A stretch of DNA of 64,000 nucleotides from HGM11368 sp051883455 (GTDB lineage: Bacteria; Bacillota; Clostridia; Christensenellales; UBA3700), in assembly GCA_051883455.1 (NCBI GenBank), contig JBJETT010000007.1, forward strand, positions 1 to 64,000, read 5' to 3'. This document shows, piece by piece, positions 35,287 to 44,007 of the stretch (the stretch's first letter is position 1; every line of letters begins with the position of its first letter). The notes under the pieces are model-generated. The model worked only from the letters and a program-made list of their open reading frames with translations. It was not told the origin of the DNA and did not search any database. Position numbers and translations under genes: made by a program.

Positions 35287-36075
35287 ATGCGCTTTACGAA
35301 AATGCACGGACTTGGCAACGATTATCTTTACGTATTCGGACAAGTCCCCGAGGATATTAGAGAACTATCTATCAAATTGTCGGAGAGACACTTTGGAGCA
35401 GGTTCTGACGGAATGATTTACATATCGCCGTCGGAGATTGCCGATTTTAAGATGCGTATTTTCAATGCCGACGGCAGTGAAGCCAAGATGTGTGGCAACG
35501 GTATCCGTTGCGTGGGAAAATACGTTTACGACAAGGGCTACACCGACAAAAAGAGTTTAAAAATTGAAACCTTGTCAGGCATAAGGACGCTCGATTTGAC
35601 GGTAGAAAACGGCAAGGTCGTCAGCGTATCGGTGGATATGGGCAAGGCAATTTGCAGCGAAGATATCACCCTTGCACCGCTTGGTAATGATATCACCTTT
35701 ACTCCCGTTTCGGTGGGCAATCCCCACGCCGTCACTTTCGTGGACGACGTCGAAGCTCAGCCCGTGGACAAGATAGGACCTATCGTAGAAAAAGACCCTA
35801 CGTTTGTAGGCGGAGTCAATGTCGAGTTTGTTCAAAAGTTGTCCTACGACCACTTGCGTATGCGCGTATGGGAGAGAGGTAGCGGAATTACCATGGCTTG
35901 CGGTACGGGCGCTTGCGCCAGCACCGCTGCCGCCGTCTCCAAAGGACTCGTACAGATGGACGAGTGGGTCAAGGTTACGCTTGACGGAGGAAACTTATTT
36001 ATCAAAATCAACAAAGATTGGACGGTAGAGATGAAAGGACCTGCCCAATTCGTATATGAAGGAGAAACGCTATGA
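35287..36075 (+). CDS. dapF: Diaminopimelate epimerase
   Basis: The 262-residue enzyme interconverts LL- and meso-diaminopimelate for lysine and peptidoglycan. The start at 35287 has AGGAGG a few bases before; an in-frame start at 35230 would overlap carB. The two catalytic cysteines lie in AKMCGNGIRC and in MACGTGACAST. The N-terminus FTKMHGLGNDYLYV is typical. It overlaps dapL by 4 bp. Confidence 0.96.
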   Translation: MRFTKMHGLGNDYLYVFGQVPEDIRELSIKLSERHFGAGSDGMIYISPSEIADFKMRIFNADGSEAKMCGNGIRCVGKYVYDKGYTDKKSLKIETLSGIRTLDLTVENGKVVSVSVDMGKAICSEDITLAPLGNDITFTPVSVGNPHAVTFVDDVEAQPVDKIGPIVEKDPTFVGGVNVEFVQKLSYDHLRMRVWERGSGITMACGTGACASTAAAVSKGLVQMDEWVKVTLDGGNLFIKINKDWTVEMKGPAQFVYEGETL

Positions 36076-37265
36076 CCAAACCAAACATGAATTATGCTAA
36101 CCTCAAAGACTCTTATCTATTCTTTCGCATTGCGCAAAAGACCAAGGCGTATCTTGCCGAGCACCCCGACCAAACCTTGCTAAGACTTGGCATAGGCGAC
36201 GTGTCGCTTCCTCTTTGTGACGAAGTTATCAAGGCGCTTCATCAAGGCGTAGACAACCAAGCGCATAAGGATACTTTTCACGGATATATGCCCGAGGTGG
36301 GCGCACCTAAGCTAAGAGAAACGATAGCCGCATATTACGGCAGTAGGGGAGTTCAAGTGCAAGCCGACGAGGTATTCGTGTCCAGTGGTGCAAGCGACGA
36401 ATTGGGAGATATCCTCGACCTTTTCGATAGAGATAGCACGGCGCTCATCATAGAGCCCGCATATCCCGCTTACGTAGACGCCAACGTCATGGCGGGTAGA
36501 AAGATAGTGCATCTCTCCTCGGGACAAGACGACGGATTTTTGCCTTTGCCCGATCCTTCTATCCAAGCCGATATTTGCTATATTTGCTCGCCTAACAACC
36601 CGACGGGTGCGGTGTATAATAGAGAGCAACTCAAGAAGTGGGTAGATTACGCCAACGCCAACGACTCAATCATACTCTTCGACGCGGCTTACGAGGCGTT
36701 TATCGAGGACGAAACCTTGCCTCACAGCATTTTTGAGATAGAGGGAGCAAGGACTTGCGCCATAGAGATATGTTCTTTGTCCAAGACGGCGGGCTTTACG
36801 GGTACCAGACTCGGTTACACCGTGATACCTAAGCAACTCGAGAGGTGTGGGCTCAACTTCAACGCAATGTGGGTGCGCAACCGTACTACCAAGACCAACG
36901 GCGTATCTTACGTCATTCAAAGAGGCGGACTTGGGGTATTTACGCCTGAGGGACAAAAGCAAATCAAAGCTAATATTGCTATCTACAAAAACAACGCCAA
37001 GTGCCTCATGCAAGCATTGGATAAGGTAGGCGTATGGTATACGGGCGGTAAAAACGCGCCTTATATATGGCTCAAGTGTCCGGGCGGTATGGGAAGCTGG
37101 GAATTTTTCGACTTTCTTCTCAATGAGGCTCAAATCGTCGGCACTCCCGGCGAGGGCTTCGGCAAGTGTGGAGAAGGCTATTTTAGATTTTCCACCTTCG
37201 GTAGCGTAGAAGCTACGCAAGAGGCAGCGGACAGACTCGTGCAACTGTTGTCTGGCAAAGTCTAA
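36072..37265 (+). CDS. dapL: LL-diaminopimelate aminotransferase
   Basis: The 397-residue PLP enzyme converts tetrahydrodipicolinate directly to LL-DAP using glutamate, bypassing acyl intermediates. The N-terminal LRLGIGDVSLPL, CSPNNPTGAVYNREQL, the FDAAYEAF aspartate motif and the PLP-lysine in SLSKTAGFTGTRLG match DapL closely. Pairing with dapF shows an operative aminotransferase variant of the lysine/peptidoglycan pathway. It closes the operon; two terminators follow. Confidence 0.96.
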   Translation: MTKPNMNYANLKDSYLFFRIAQKTKAYLAEHPDQTLLRLGIGDVSLPLCDEVIKALHQGVDNQAHKDTFHGYMPEVGAPKLRETIAAYYGSRGVQVQADEVFVSSGASDELGDILDLFDRDSTALIIEPAYPAYVDANVMAGRKIVHLSSGQDDGFLPLPDPSIQADICYICSPNNPTGAVYNREQLKKWVDYANANDSIILFDAAYEAFIEDETLPHSIFEIEGARTCAIEICSLSKTAGFTGTRLGYTVIPKQLERCGLNFNAMWVRNRTTKTNGVSYVIQRGGLGVFTPEGQKQIKANIAIYKNNAKCLMQALDKVGVWYTGGKNAPYIWLKCPGGMGSWEFFDFLLNEAQIVGTPGEGFGKCGEGYFRFSTFGSVEATQEAADRLVQLLSGKV

Positions 37266-37270
37266 ATATC

Positions 37271-37296
37271 AAAAATCTCGATACGTATCGACTTTT
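37271..37296 (+). terminator. Terminator with perfect TCGATACGTATCGA palindrome
   Basis: A-run, 14-bp perfect palindrome (37278-37291) and T-run directly after dapL form a bidirectional terminator. It shares its core with 86-99 and 19417-19430. Confidence 0.7.
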
Positions 37297-37297
37297 T

Positions 37298-37329
37298 CGT
37301 CTACAAAGTGTTTTTGTAGACGATTTTTT
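37298..37329 (+). terminator. Second terminator after dapL
   Basis: CGTCTACAAA (37298-37307) pairs with TTTGTAGACG (37313-37322) and is followed by A and six T. Confidence 0.85.
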
Positions 37330-37339
37330 ATATAGTTTA

Positions 37340-37367
37340 TTGACATTTTAGTTGCTAATGTTATAAT
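37340..37367 (+). promoter_or_regulatory. Sigma-A promoter of the small membrane-protein operon
   Basis: TTGACA (37340-37345) and TATAAT (37362-37367) are 16 bp apart, immediately after the dapL terminators and 18 bp upstream of the first gene. Confidence 0.75.
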
Positions 37368-37384
37368 AAGTTTGAGGTGAAGAT

Positions 37385-37813
37385 TTGGAAAAATCATTAT
37401 TGCAAGCTCGATTCGGACATATCGGAAAGATATTTTTCAACCTTGCGATAGCGAGCGGCGTATTATCGCTTATTTGTCTATTGTCGCCTATAATTACCGC
37501 GCTTTATGCATTGATAGTCTTTGCGGTTGTGGTAGTTGTCGTTTGTTTTACTTTGGGGCTTATATTTTTGATTGCTCCCGACTTTATATCGGGGCTCTTT
37601 TCGTCTTTGTCCGATATGGATAAGATACTAGGCGTAGTCAAGGTGCTTGAATATTCGCTTCCTATTATGACTATCGTAGCGGTACTTGCCACCGTTATGT
37701 TTATTATGCAGACGCATCGTAAAAAGATGGTAGTTGCCAGCGCAGTTTTGGCGATAGTAGCGGGACTTACTTGGGCATTCGTTGCTAGCGGAATAGTGGA
37801 GATGATGCAATGA
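37385..37813 (+). CDS. Small multi-pass membrane protein of unknown function
   Basis: The 142-residue protein has about four hydrophobic helices (near 17-34, 36-60, 83-105 and 115-138) with few charged residues. The start is a TTG with GAGGTGAA just upstream. It overlaps the next gene by 4 bp and so belongs with 37810 and 38330. I recognise no family. Confidence 0.6.
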   Translation: MEKSLLQARFGHIGKIFFNLAIASGVLSLICLLSPIITALYALIVFAVVVVVVCFTLGLIFLIAPDFISGLFSSLSDMDKILGVVKVLEYSLPIMTIVAVLATVMFIMQTHRKKMVVASAVLAIVAGLTWAFVASGIVEMMQ

Positions 37814-38319
37814 GCGTACTTACAATCAAACTTAGAAGCCTCAAAAAATACGCCGTTCAAGTTGTAGTCGACGGACACCCCGTCAAAGGCAAATCCGACA
37901 AGACGGGCAATATGATTTATACCTATCATACCGATGAGGACAAGGCGGAAGTCAAGATTTTCAACGTCAACGAACTTGCTTCGCCACTGTGGTGGCTTTG
38001 GTCGATTTTTTACTTTTTCATCAGCGTATTCGGCATCTTTGACCCTGGCTACGGCAACAACTATTTTGACGTTAGGTGCAACTTTTTAGTTGACACATCT
38101 AGTGACGCCAATTTGCAGGTCAAGATAGGGGTAAGTGACAACGGAATTCGCCACAACGTATGGCAATGCGACACCTGTGCCAATCCAATCGATAACGAGT
38201 TTAGCAAAAACGAACTACTTCAAAAACGCATCAAAAGTAACAAAATTCTCAAAGTCTTTTTGTGGATTGTAACCATAGCGATTGCCGTGACAATTACGGT
38301 TGTCAAAGTGGCAAAATAA
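37810..38319 (+). CDS. Membrane protein of unknown function
   Basis: The 169-residue protein has an N-terminal beta-patterned, basic segment and a hydrophobic Trp/Phe-rich segment near 57-75 (LWWLWSIFYFFISVFGIF). A soluble stretch follows that contains CDTCANPI, possibly half of a metal site, and the C-terminal helix is near 148-166. It overlaps the upstream gene by 4 bp and ends 10 bp before the LURP-one-like gene. Function is unknown. Confidence 0.6.
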   Translation: MSVLTIKLRSLKKYAVQVVVDGHPVKGKSDKTGNMIYTYHTDEDKAEVKIFNVNELASPLWWLWSIFYFFISVFGIFDPGYGNNYFDVRCNFLVDTSSDANLQVKIGVSDNGIRHNVWQCDTCANPIDNEFSKNELLQKRIKSNKILKVFLWIVTIAIAVTITVVKVAK

Positions 38320-38329
38320 GGAGGAAATT

Positions 38330-38824
38330 ATGCAACTTTATTTCAAAAACAAACTGATGACCATAGGCGGCAGCTCTACCGTCACCGATGAAAGCGGTCA
38401 AGTTTTGTACAAAGTCAAGGGTAAAATTCTTTCGCCGACCAAATACAAAAAGATTTACGACCAAGAGGGCAAATTGCTCTATATCGTCAACAACAAACTT
38501 ATAAGATTTTTCAACACTACCGTCTATATCAAGGACGCTAAAAAGAATAAGCTTGCCACCGTCACCCAAAAGTATTTTTCCGTAGGCAAGTACGAGGTCA
38601 AGGACAGCGAGGACGAGATAGAAATCCAAAAGGACGGGCTGTTGTTTCATTATACCGTCTTTGTCAACGGCAACAAATTCGCAGAGTTCAAGCGTGGCAA
38701 ATTCTTAGCCTTGACCGACAATATGTTGGTCGACGTCAACGAGCCTTCTCAAGCAGGACTTGCCGTAGCCTTTGCGGTATGTTTTGATAATGTGAATGAT
38801 AGGCGGGCAAAAGACTCCAACTAA
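38330..38824 (+). CDS. LURP-one/Tubby-like (LOR) domain protein
   Basis: The 164-residue protein has the repeated beta-strand layout of the LURP-one-related family, with the N-terminal MQLYFKNKLMTIGGSSTVTDESGQVLYKVKGK resembling the family start shortened here to its motifs FKNKL, VTDESG and YKVKGK. LOR domains are twelve-stranded barrels around a helix, related to Tubby and phospholipid scramblases, of unclear bacterial function. AAGGAGG precedes the ATG at 38330; the frame opens upstream at 38300, inside the previous gene. A terminator follows at 38913. Confidence 0.7.
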   Translation: MQLYFKNKLMTIGGSSTVTDESGQVLYKVKGKILSPTKYKKIYDQEGKLLYIVNNKLIRFFNTTVYIKDAKKNKLATVTQKYFSVGKYEVKDSEDEIEIQKDGLLFHYTVFVNGNKFAEFKRGKFLALTDNMLVDVNEPSQAGLAVAFAVCFDNVNDRRAKDSN

Positions 38825-38912
38825 TTCCAAACACCGAATATACTTCGCAATACTGTGTCAAAAGGCAACTTTTCTTGCTCACGTACACTATTGAGTTTTT
38901 GTCAATACAATC

Positions 38913-38943
38913 AAAAAAATCCACCCGTTGGGGTGGATTTTTT
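38913..38943. terminator. Bidirectional terminator between convergent operons
   Basis: An A-run with ATCCACCC pairs with GGGTGGAT and a T-run. It serves the LURP-one-like gene on the plus strand and the VirD4-like gene on the minus strand. Confidence 0.9.
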
Positions 38944-38977
38944 AGAAATAGAAATTGATTTTATCAGTGTTAGGGTG

Positions 38978-40756
38978 CTACAACTTTTCGTATTTAAATT
39001 TAGAATGTCCAAACGACTCTGCATTAGAAGGTGTGCAAGTTTTTAGCCCGTTGGCGTCCTTAAACAATTTGAAGCTGCCTTGTTCTGCGCAGATATAGCT
39101 TCGTATATATTGCGTGGTAGTCACAGGCGAATATAATCGTTTCATATACATTTGCCCCGGCATAATTTGGTCCAACATACTTACAGGGATAACGGGAACC
39201 TCGTGTATTGAGTGGTCGGTGGAGTCTATCTTAGATTTTAGGGTAGGTATAAAGTGCTTTCCGCATTCTGCCGAAAATATTTCTTTAGTTTCTCTATTCT
39301 GTGCGCCCAAGAAGATTTGAGCGTTGCAGTTATCTCTAATAACGACGGCGCATTCGCTACCGTACACGATATCTATTTGCTTGTAAGACTGCACGAACAA
39401 GTGGAACCAAATATTCCTAGACCTAGCCGTGGAGATTTTATTCTCCAAATCCTTGATTTTTGGTATATTGCCAAACTCGTCCAACAAAAAGTGGAATGCT
39501 CGTGAATTTTTATTTTTTTCTGCCTTTTCTAGCATTTTGCGATATATCCAATCCGTAAATAGACCCGCAATTAGGAAATCGCTCTTTTCGTAATCTCTGG
39601 TAATCAAGAATATTGCAAAAGGTTGGTCGCCTACGTTGTCCAAATCTATGGTATTGTCGGTGGTCAGCGAAAATATATGACCTTGGAACCAATCTTTTAA
39701 TTTGCTGTCAAATACACCGCAATAGCTTCTCATGGTATTTGGTGCATTCCTCAACGCCGTGGACATCAAATTCCTAGGCTTTGCACTTTTGTTTTGCATC
39801 AAGTCGTGTTCCGGCAATTCGCATTCGCCCGAGAAGATAGGAAGTTTTAGAGCGTTGTAGTATTCTTGTATCGTTTTGAAGGTCATCATTTCTCTAGTAA
39901 AACCACTAGAAGGGTCTACGGCGTCTTCCAACATACAATAAATTAAGCCTTTCAACAAGTCTTGTGCGCCGAATTCCCAGCTTTTGTCGGTGTTGCTCTC
40001 GGCAGTAATCATCATATTAGCCAGCTGATTGAGTTGGTCGTCAACCGATGCCTCGATATTGCAACGTTGTGAGATGACGTAGTCTTCCGCCACTTTGCCG
40101 TCTGCAAAGGCATAGCCGTCGTATTGTACGTAGAAGTCGTTTACGAAGTCCTCTTCTTTGCTAAATAGTTCCAAATTTTTGCTTACAGGCATTCTTTTTT
40201 GTTTCAAGCCTTTGCCAACCGATTGGAGTTTGATATGGGTGTCGTATAAGTCGTATAGAGGATTCCACCTATCAGAATGCATCAAATCCTTAAAGTTCAA
40301 AACGAAAGTCTTGTAGCCTTGCTCTTTCAAAAATTGCGCGTTTCTATCAAATAGCTCTCCTTTTGGGTCGGTCAAAAACAAGTTGGGTTTATTCTTTTGA
40401 TAAGCAATCGCTCTCAGTTGAGGCTCTACGCAACCCGTAGTCTTACCGCTTCCCGTCGTACCAACGTACAATTCGTGATAATTAGGGAGAAAATAATAGC
40501 GCAGTTGACACTTTGCTTGTTGCTCCTTATCCAACTTAGCGTATTCGGTGACGGTTAGCCCTATACCGTCGTCGGTGACGAAATCGCTTGCAACGGGATA
40601 TCCCTTGACCTCGGTATTGGGAAGGTCTTTATACAAAATCTTGATCAATCCGTCTTTTTCGGTCAAATCGGTATAGTTGATTTGCTTAGAGCTTTCCAAG
40701 TAGTCGTTTACGTACTTTTGCTTTATATTTTCGATTATTGAAGATTGTGCGCTCAT
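38978..40756 (-). CDS. VirD4/TraG-like coupling ATPase without secretion genes
   Basis: The 592-residue protein has the FtsK-HerA-type ATPase core of type IV coupling proteins. Walker A is GTTGSGKTT within HELYVGTTGSGKTTGCVEP. FLTDPKGELFD follows, and Walker B with the TraG signature is FLLDEFGNIPKIKDLE. SARSRNIWFHLFVQSYKQ and NCNAQIFLGAQNRET match the C-terminal part of the TraG/VirD4 family. Unlike VirD4 it has no N-terminal membrane helices, and no mating-pair or relaxase gene is nearby. The ATG at 40756 has GGAGGA upstream; the frame extends to 40798 but would overlap the Sel1-like gene. Together with the genes around it, it may pump or thread a protein or nucleic acid, but its substrate is unknown. 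Confidence 0.82.
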   Translation of the reverse strand: MSAQSSIIENIKQKYVNDYLESSKQINYTDLTEKDGLIKILYKDLPNTEVKGYPVASDFVTDDGIGLTVTEYAKLDKEQQAKCQLRYYFLPNYHELYVGTTGSGKTTGCVEPQLRAIAYQKNKPNLFLTDPKGELFDRNAQFLKEQGYKTFVLNFKDLMHSDRWNPLYDLYDTHIKLQSVGKGLKQKRMPVSKNLELFSKEEDFVNDFYVQYDGYAFADGKVAEDYVISQRCNIEASVDDQLNQLANMMITAESNTDKSWEFGAQDLLKGLIYCMLEDAVDPSSGFTREMMTFKTIQEYYNALKLPIFSGECELPEHDLMQNKSAKPRNLMSTALRNAPNTMRSYCGVFDSKLKDWFQGHIFSLTTDNTIDLDNVGDQPFAIFLITRDYEKSDFLIAGLFTDWIYRKMLEKAEKNKNSRAFHFLLDEFGNIPKIKDLENKISTARSRNIWFHLFVQSYKQIDIVYGSECAVVIRDNCNAQIFLGAQNRETKEIFSAECGKHFIPTLKSKIDSTDHSIHEVPVIPVSMLDQIMPGQMYMKRLYSPVTTTQYIRSYICAEQGSFKLFKDANGLKTCTPSNAESFGHSKFKYEKL

Positions 40757-40766
40757 ATCGTCCTCC

Positions 40767-41675
40767 TTAATTAAACCCCAATTTTTTTGTTGGAACAAAA
40801 GCAGAATTGGTTACGTCTTTCCATTCCTTTTGCTTGTAGTTGTTGATGTAATACATCTTTTTGCTGTAGTCGACCTTGTCGGACATAATCACTTCTAAGA
40901 AAGAATAGTCAATATTGTTGATTGAGTACGAATAGACTATGTCTTGCTTGATAGAAGAGATATAGATGTAGTAGGTTTTGACCGCATCGCTATAATTTGC
41001 GGCAACGTCGTCCGGCAATACCGTATAACCCATATTCAAATATTTGCTAGACAAGTCGGCAAGAGAGTAGAATAGCTCGCTATTTTTGTCGTCGCGGGAG
41101 ATATGATAACTATACGCCAACAAAAACATAGAAGGAACGTCGCCCCAAAACACACATTGCGTAAACCTCTTTATTGCGTTATCTACGTCTTTTTCGCAAC
41201 CAATACCCAACGCTTTCATTATCCCCGTTTGGCGAGCGGCAATTAGATTGCCACACGCAGCAGTTGCACTTATTTTGGCAAATCTAACGTTGGCTTGATA
41301 GGTTTTGTAATGAGAATAGTCAAACCAGGTAGGGTTGACATCAGGGTTTTCACTCTTGCCGATGTTTTGCAGCTTCGTCAATACGTCGCCTTTGATATCG
41401 AACAAGGTATCCATATCCGAAAACTCACAGCCGTATTCTCTCGAGCTGTAGACAGCCATTTGGTCGGTAGTCAAGCCGAGCGTTATCAGAGAGTCCAAAA
41501 TCATACTAGAACACTCGTCAATCGAGCTGTCCTCCATTTTGTAAGCTTTTCCGATAAATCGTATTATCTGTTTAGAGTCCTCTATGACCGCGTCGGTCTT
41601 AGAATTGGAGAGCATCGTAGTGCACAAAACCATGTTGTAAAATGCTTCATAATTTTTAAAAATATTGTCCGTCAT
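40767..41675 (-). CDS. Sel1/TPR-like helical repeat protein
   Basis: The 302-residue, mostly helical protein contains a Sel1-like repeat. The stretch from ATAACGNLIAARQTGIMKA through GIGCEKDVDNAIKRFTQC to GDVPSMFLLAYSY has the Gly/Ala spacing of that family. The N-terminal third is helical with no clear family. It is 10 bp upstream of the VirD4-like gene and shares its promoter, so it may be an adaptor that presents substrates to the ATPase. That role is inference. Confidence 0.6.
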   Translation of the reverse strand: MTDNIFKNYEAFYNMVLCTTMLSNSKTDAVIEDSKQIIRFIGKAYKMEDSSIDECSSMILDSLITLGLTTDQMAVYSSREYGCEFSDMDTLFDIKGDVLTKLQNIGKSENPDVNPTWFDYSHYKTYQANVRFAKISATAACGNLIAARQTGIMKALGIGCEKDVDNAIKRFTQCVFWGDVPSMFLLAYSYHISRDDKNSELFYSLADLSSKYLNMGYTVLPDDVAANYSDAVKTYYIYISSIKQDIVYSYSINNIDYSFLEVIMSDKVDYSKKMYYINNYKQKEWKDVTNSAFVPTKKLGFN

Positions 41676-41702
41676 TTGTTACCTCTCAACACTATTGATT
41701 AT

Positions 41703-41731
41703 TTTATATCACATATATTAATTCATGTCAA
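41703..41731 (-). promoter_or_regulatory. Sigma-A promoter for the Sel1-like/VirD4-like operon
   Basis: On the minus strand TTGACA (41726-41731) and TATAAA (41703-41708) are 17 bp apart, with the Sel1-like start 28 bp downstream. Confidence 0.75.
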
Positions 41732-41798
41732 CAGTACATACGCCCTAGTTATATCACAAATTGTTTATATCTTTTATATTAAAAATTTAGAAATAGTA

Positions 41799-41827
41799 TT
41801 GGCATATTTATATTTACGTGTTATAAT
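41799..41827 (+). promoter_or_regulatory. Sigma-A promoter for the RyR membrane-protein operon
   Basis: TTGGCA (41799-41804) and TATAAT (41822-41827) are 17 bp apart; GGGAGG follows before the ATG at 41848. The promoter is divergent from that at 41703-41731 within a 172-bp gap. Confidence 0.75.
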
Positions 41828-41847
41828 CAATAATATGGGAGGCATTT

Positions 41848-43995
41848 ATGATTATTTTTGACATCATTATAGCTATTTGTTTTATTGGAATGCTAGCGAT
41901 ATTGTTAGGTTTTGTTTTCAATATGTATCGCAAATCTCGTGCCGAAAGATTAGTCTATCTTCAAGGCTTCAAGAAGGGCAAATTTTTTGCAATATATTTT
42001 ATTGCTATACCGCTATATTGGATAGGGAACTTATACGCGGGCAACGCTATAGGGAGATCGTTGCTGATGGCAATTAGGTCTTGCGTGGAGTTGGTCGTGC
42101 TAAAGTTTGACATAGAATCTATAAAATTGCTCTGCCAAAACAATATATTTTATCGAATAACCGTAGACGTATGCTATGTTTTGGTAATAATCAACGCTAT
42201 TATTTTGGCTGTTAGCCTACTTGGTAGACGCGTTCTCAACTATTACTATAAGCTCAAAAACACCTACGGCAAAGACAAGACTTACGTGATAGTGGGGTAT
42301 AATCAAGCCAATCAAACTATCATTAGGTCTATGGGAAATAACAAGCGTTGTATAATGTTGGTACCTTACAAATGCCCCGAAGCCGATGCTTTTTCATACG
42401 TGCAAAAAGTCGCTTACGTCAAAGTTGATTCGTATAACAACGTAGATAAGGTTTTATTGGATTTGTTCAAAAACTTTAACAACAATAATGTAGATGTCAT
42501 CGTCAATACCGGCGACGACGTCACCAATTTGACTTGTACAAAGCTTATTGCCGACCTAATTGTTGCAAAAGATTTAGTCAAATATACTTCCAACGACGAA
42601 GTCGGACTCAACGCATACGTGTTTGGAGACCCCGTAAATTCCTCTTTCTTTTTGCATTTCGAACAAAAAACGGGTGGCTGCGTTCATTACGTCAACAAAT
42701 ACAAATTGTTGGCAATGGATTTTGTAGATAAATATCCTTTGACGCAGTTTTTGGACGAGAGACACATCGACTATGCCCACGCAGCTATCAAGCCCGAAGT
42801 ATCTCTCAACGTTTTGATGATTGGTTTTGGTAAAACCAACCAACAAATCTTCTTGACGTCGGTAGCCAACAATCAATTTTTGACCTATCAAGACGGTCTA
42901 GTTAAAGATAAGGCTGTCAATTATTTCATCTACGACAAAAAGGATGCGAGAAACGACAAAAATCTCAATCACAATTATTATAGATTTTCCAACGAATTGA
43001 CGGGAGATAAATATTTGGATTTGCCACCAAAGCCTGCCAACGAGCAGTTCTTTGAATACGATATCAACGACACCAAGTTCTACCAATCTATTAAGGACAA
43101 CTTGTCGTATGGCAAGTCGGGGCCTAACTGCAATTACGTAATTATTGCTTTTGGCACCGACATGCAAAACCTTGACCTTGGCGAAAAATTGTTGGCAAAA
43201 ATCAAAGAATGGGGTGTAGGAAGCGACACCAAAATATTCGTCAAGATTAGAGACGGTCAACTCAAGAGACTGGTGGTAGACAAAGAATACGCAAACGACA
43301 ACGATTTGATAACTTTTGGCAACGAAGACGAAGTGGTATATTCTTTGGAACAGATAATCGACGAAAGAATAGAGAAAATGGCGTTCAATAGACATTACGT
43401 TTACAAAATTCACAACGATATGACCAAAGAAGATTACGATAAAGTAATGCTTGAGTCAAGAAAGAGTTGGTTCGAACAAGAGCCTGTAAGGAGAGAGTCC
43501 AACGTCTACGCATGCTTGAGCATACGTTCCAAATTGCAATTACTTGGCTTTGACTATTGTCGCGTCAGTGAGGATCGTGAGGATGCAAGCGAGCAATATA
43601 TGGAGCAATATCAGGTCAACAATCCAATAGTTTATAGCAACAAGCCACAGACCAACGAGCGCAAAGATATCGTTTACACCACCGACTTTGTAAAAGACAG
43701 TGTGCGTGGAATATTGGCAATTCACGAGCATCAAAGGTGGAATGCGTATATGATTTCTTGTGGTTTCGTTCCTTCTACCTTAGACCAAATCGAAAATGGA
43801 AAAACCAAAGACTTTGCAGAGAGAAGACACGGCAATATCACTACCTTTGAAGGGCTCGTAAAGTTTAGAAAAATTGTAGCCGAGAGAGAAAAATGTAGCG
43901 AAATTGACGCGGATGTCATCAAGTACGACTATCAGCTGATGGACGACTTGGTATGGCTACTCACCAAGGGTGGATACAAAATTTACAAAAGATAA
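41848..43995 (+). CDS. Membrane protein with Rossmann (TrkA-N-like) and RyR-type domains, A
   Basis: The 715-residue protein starts with hydrophobic segments at about 2-26, 46-66 and 105-128. A first Rossmann-like motif is at 146 (YVIVGYNQANQTI) and a second near residue 315 (NVLMIGFGKTNQQIF), as in TrkA-N/RCK nucleotide-binding domains. The C-terminal domain has EHQRW at 627-631, followed by RHGNITTFEGL. These match the EHxRW and HxxLxxxxxL anchor positions of bacterial RyR (ryanodine-receptor repeat) domains. The layout of membrane pore, dinucleotide-binding and RyR domains suggests a ligand-gated channel or membrane effector. The gene is 12 bp from a similar one. Confidence 0.7.
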   Translation: MIIFDIIIAICFIGMLAILLGFVFNMYRKSRAERLVYLQGFKKGKFFAIYFIAIPLYWIGNLYAGNAIGRSLLMAIRSCVELVVLKFDIESIKLLCQNNIFYRITVDVCYVLVIINAIILAVSLLGRRVLNYYYKLKNTYGKDKTYVIVGYNQANQTIIRSMGNNKRCIMLVPYKCPEADAFSYVQKVAYVKVDSYNNVDKVLLDLFKNFNNNNVDVIVNTGDDVTNLTCTKLIADLIVAKDLVKYTSNDEVGLNAYVFGDPVNSSFFLHFEQKTGGCVHYVNKYKLLAMDFVDKYPLTQFLDERHIDYAHAAIKPEVSLNVLMIGFGKTNQQIFLTSVANNQFLTYQDGLVKDKAVNYFIYDKKDARNDKNLNHNYYRFSNELTGDKYLDLPPKPANEQFFEYDINDTKFYQSIKDNLSYGKSGPNCNYVIIAFGTDMQNLDLGEKLLAKIKEWGVGSDTKIFVKIRDGQLKRLVVDKEYANDNDLITFGNEDEVVYSLEQIIDERIEKMAFNRHYVYKIHNDMTKEDYDKVMLESRKSWFEQEPVRRESNVYACLSIRSKLQLLGFDYCRVSEDREDASEQYMEQYQVNNPIVYSNKPQTNERKDIVYTTDFVKDSVRGILAIHEHQRWNAYMISCGFVPSTLDQIENGKTKDFAERRHGNITTFEGLVKFRKIVAEREKCSEIDADVIKYDYQLMDDLVWLLTKGGYKIYKR

Positions 43996-44007
43996 AAGGG
44001 GATAGTT

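Noticed and set aside
38978..40756. Conjugative element or type IV secretion system
   Set aside because: Only the coupling-type ATPase is present; no relaxase, VirB4, VirB6 or pilin genes, and no att or oriT-like site nearby.
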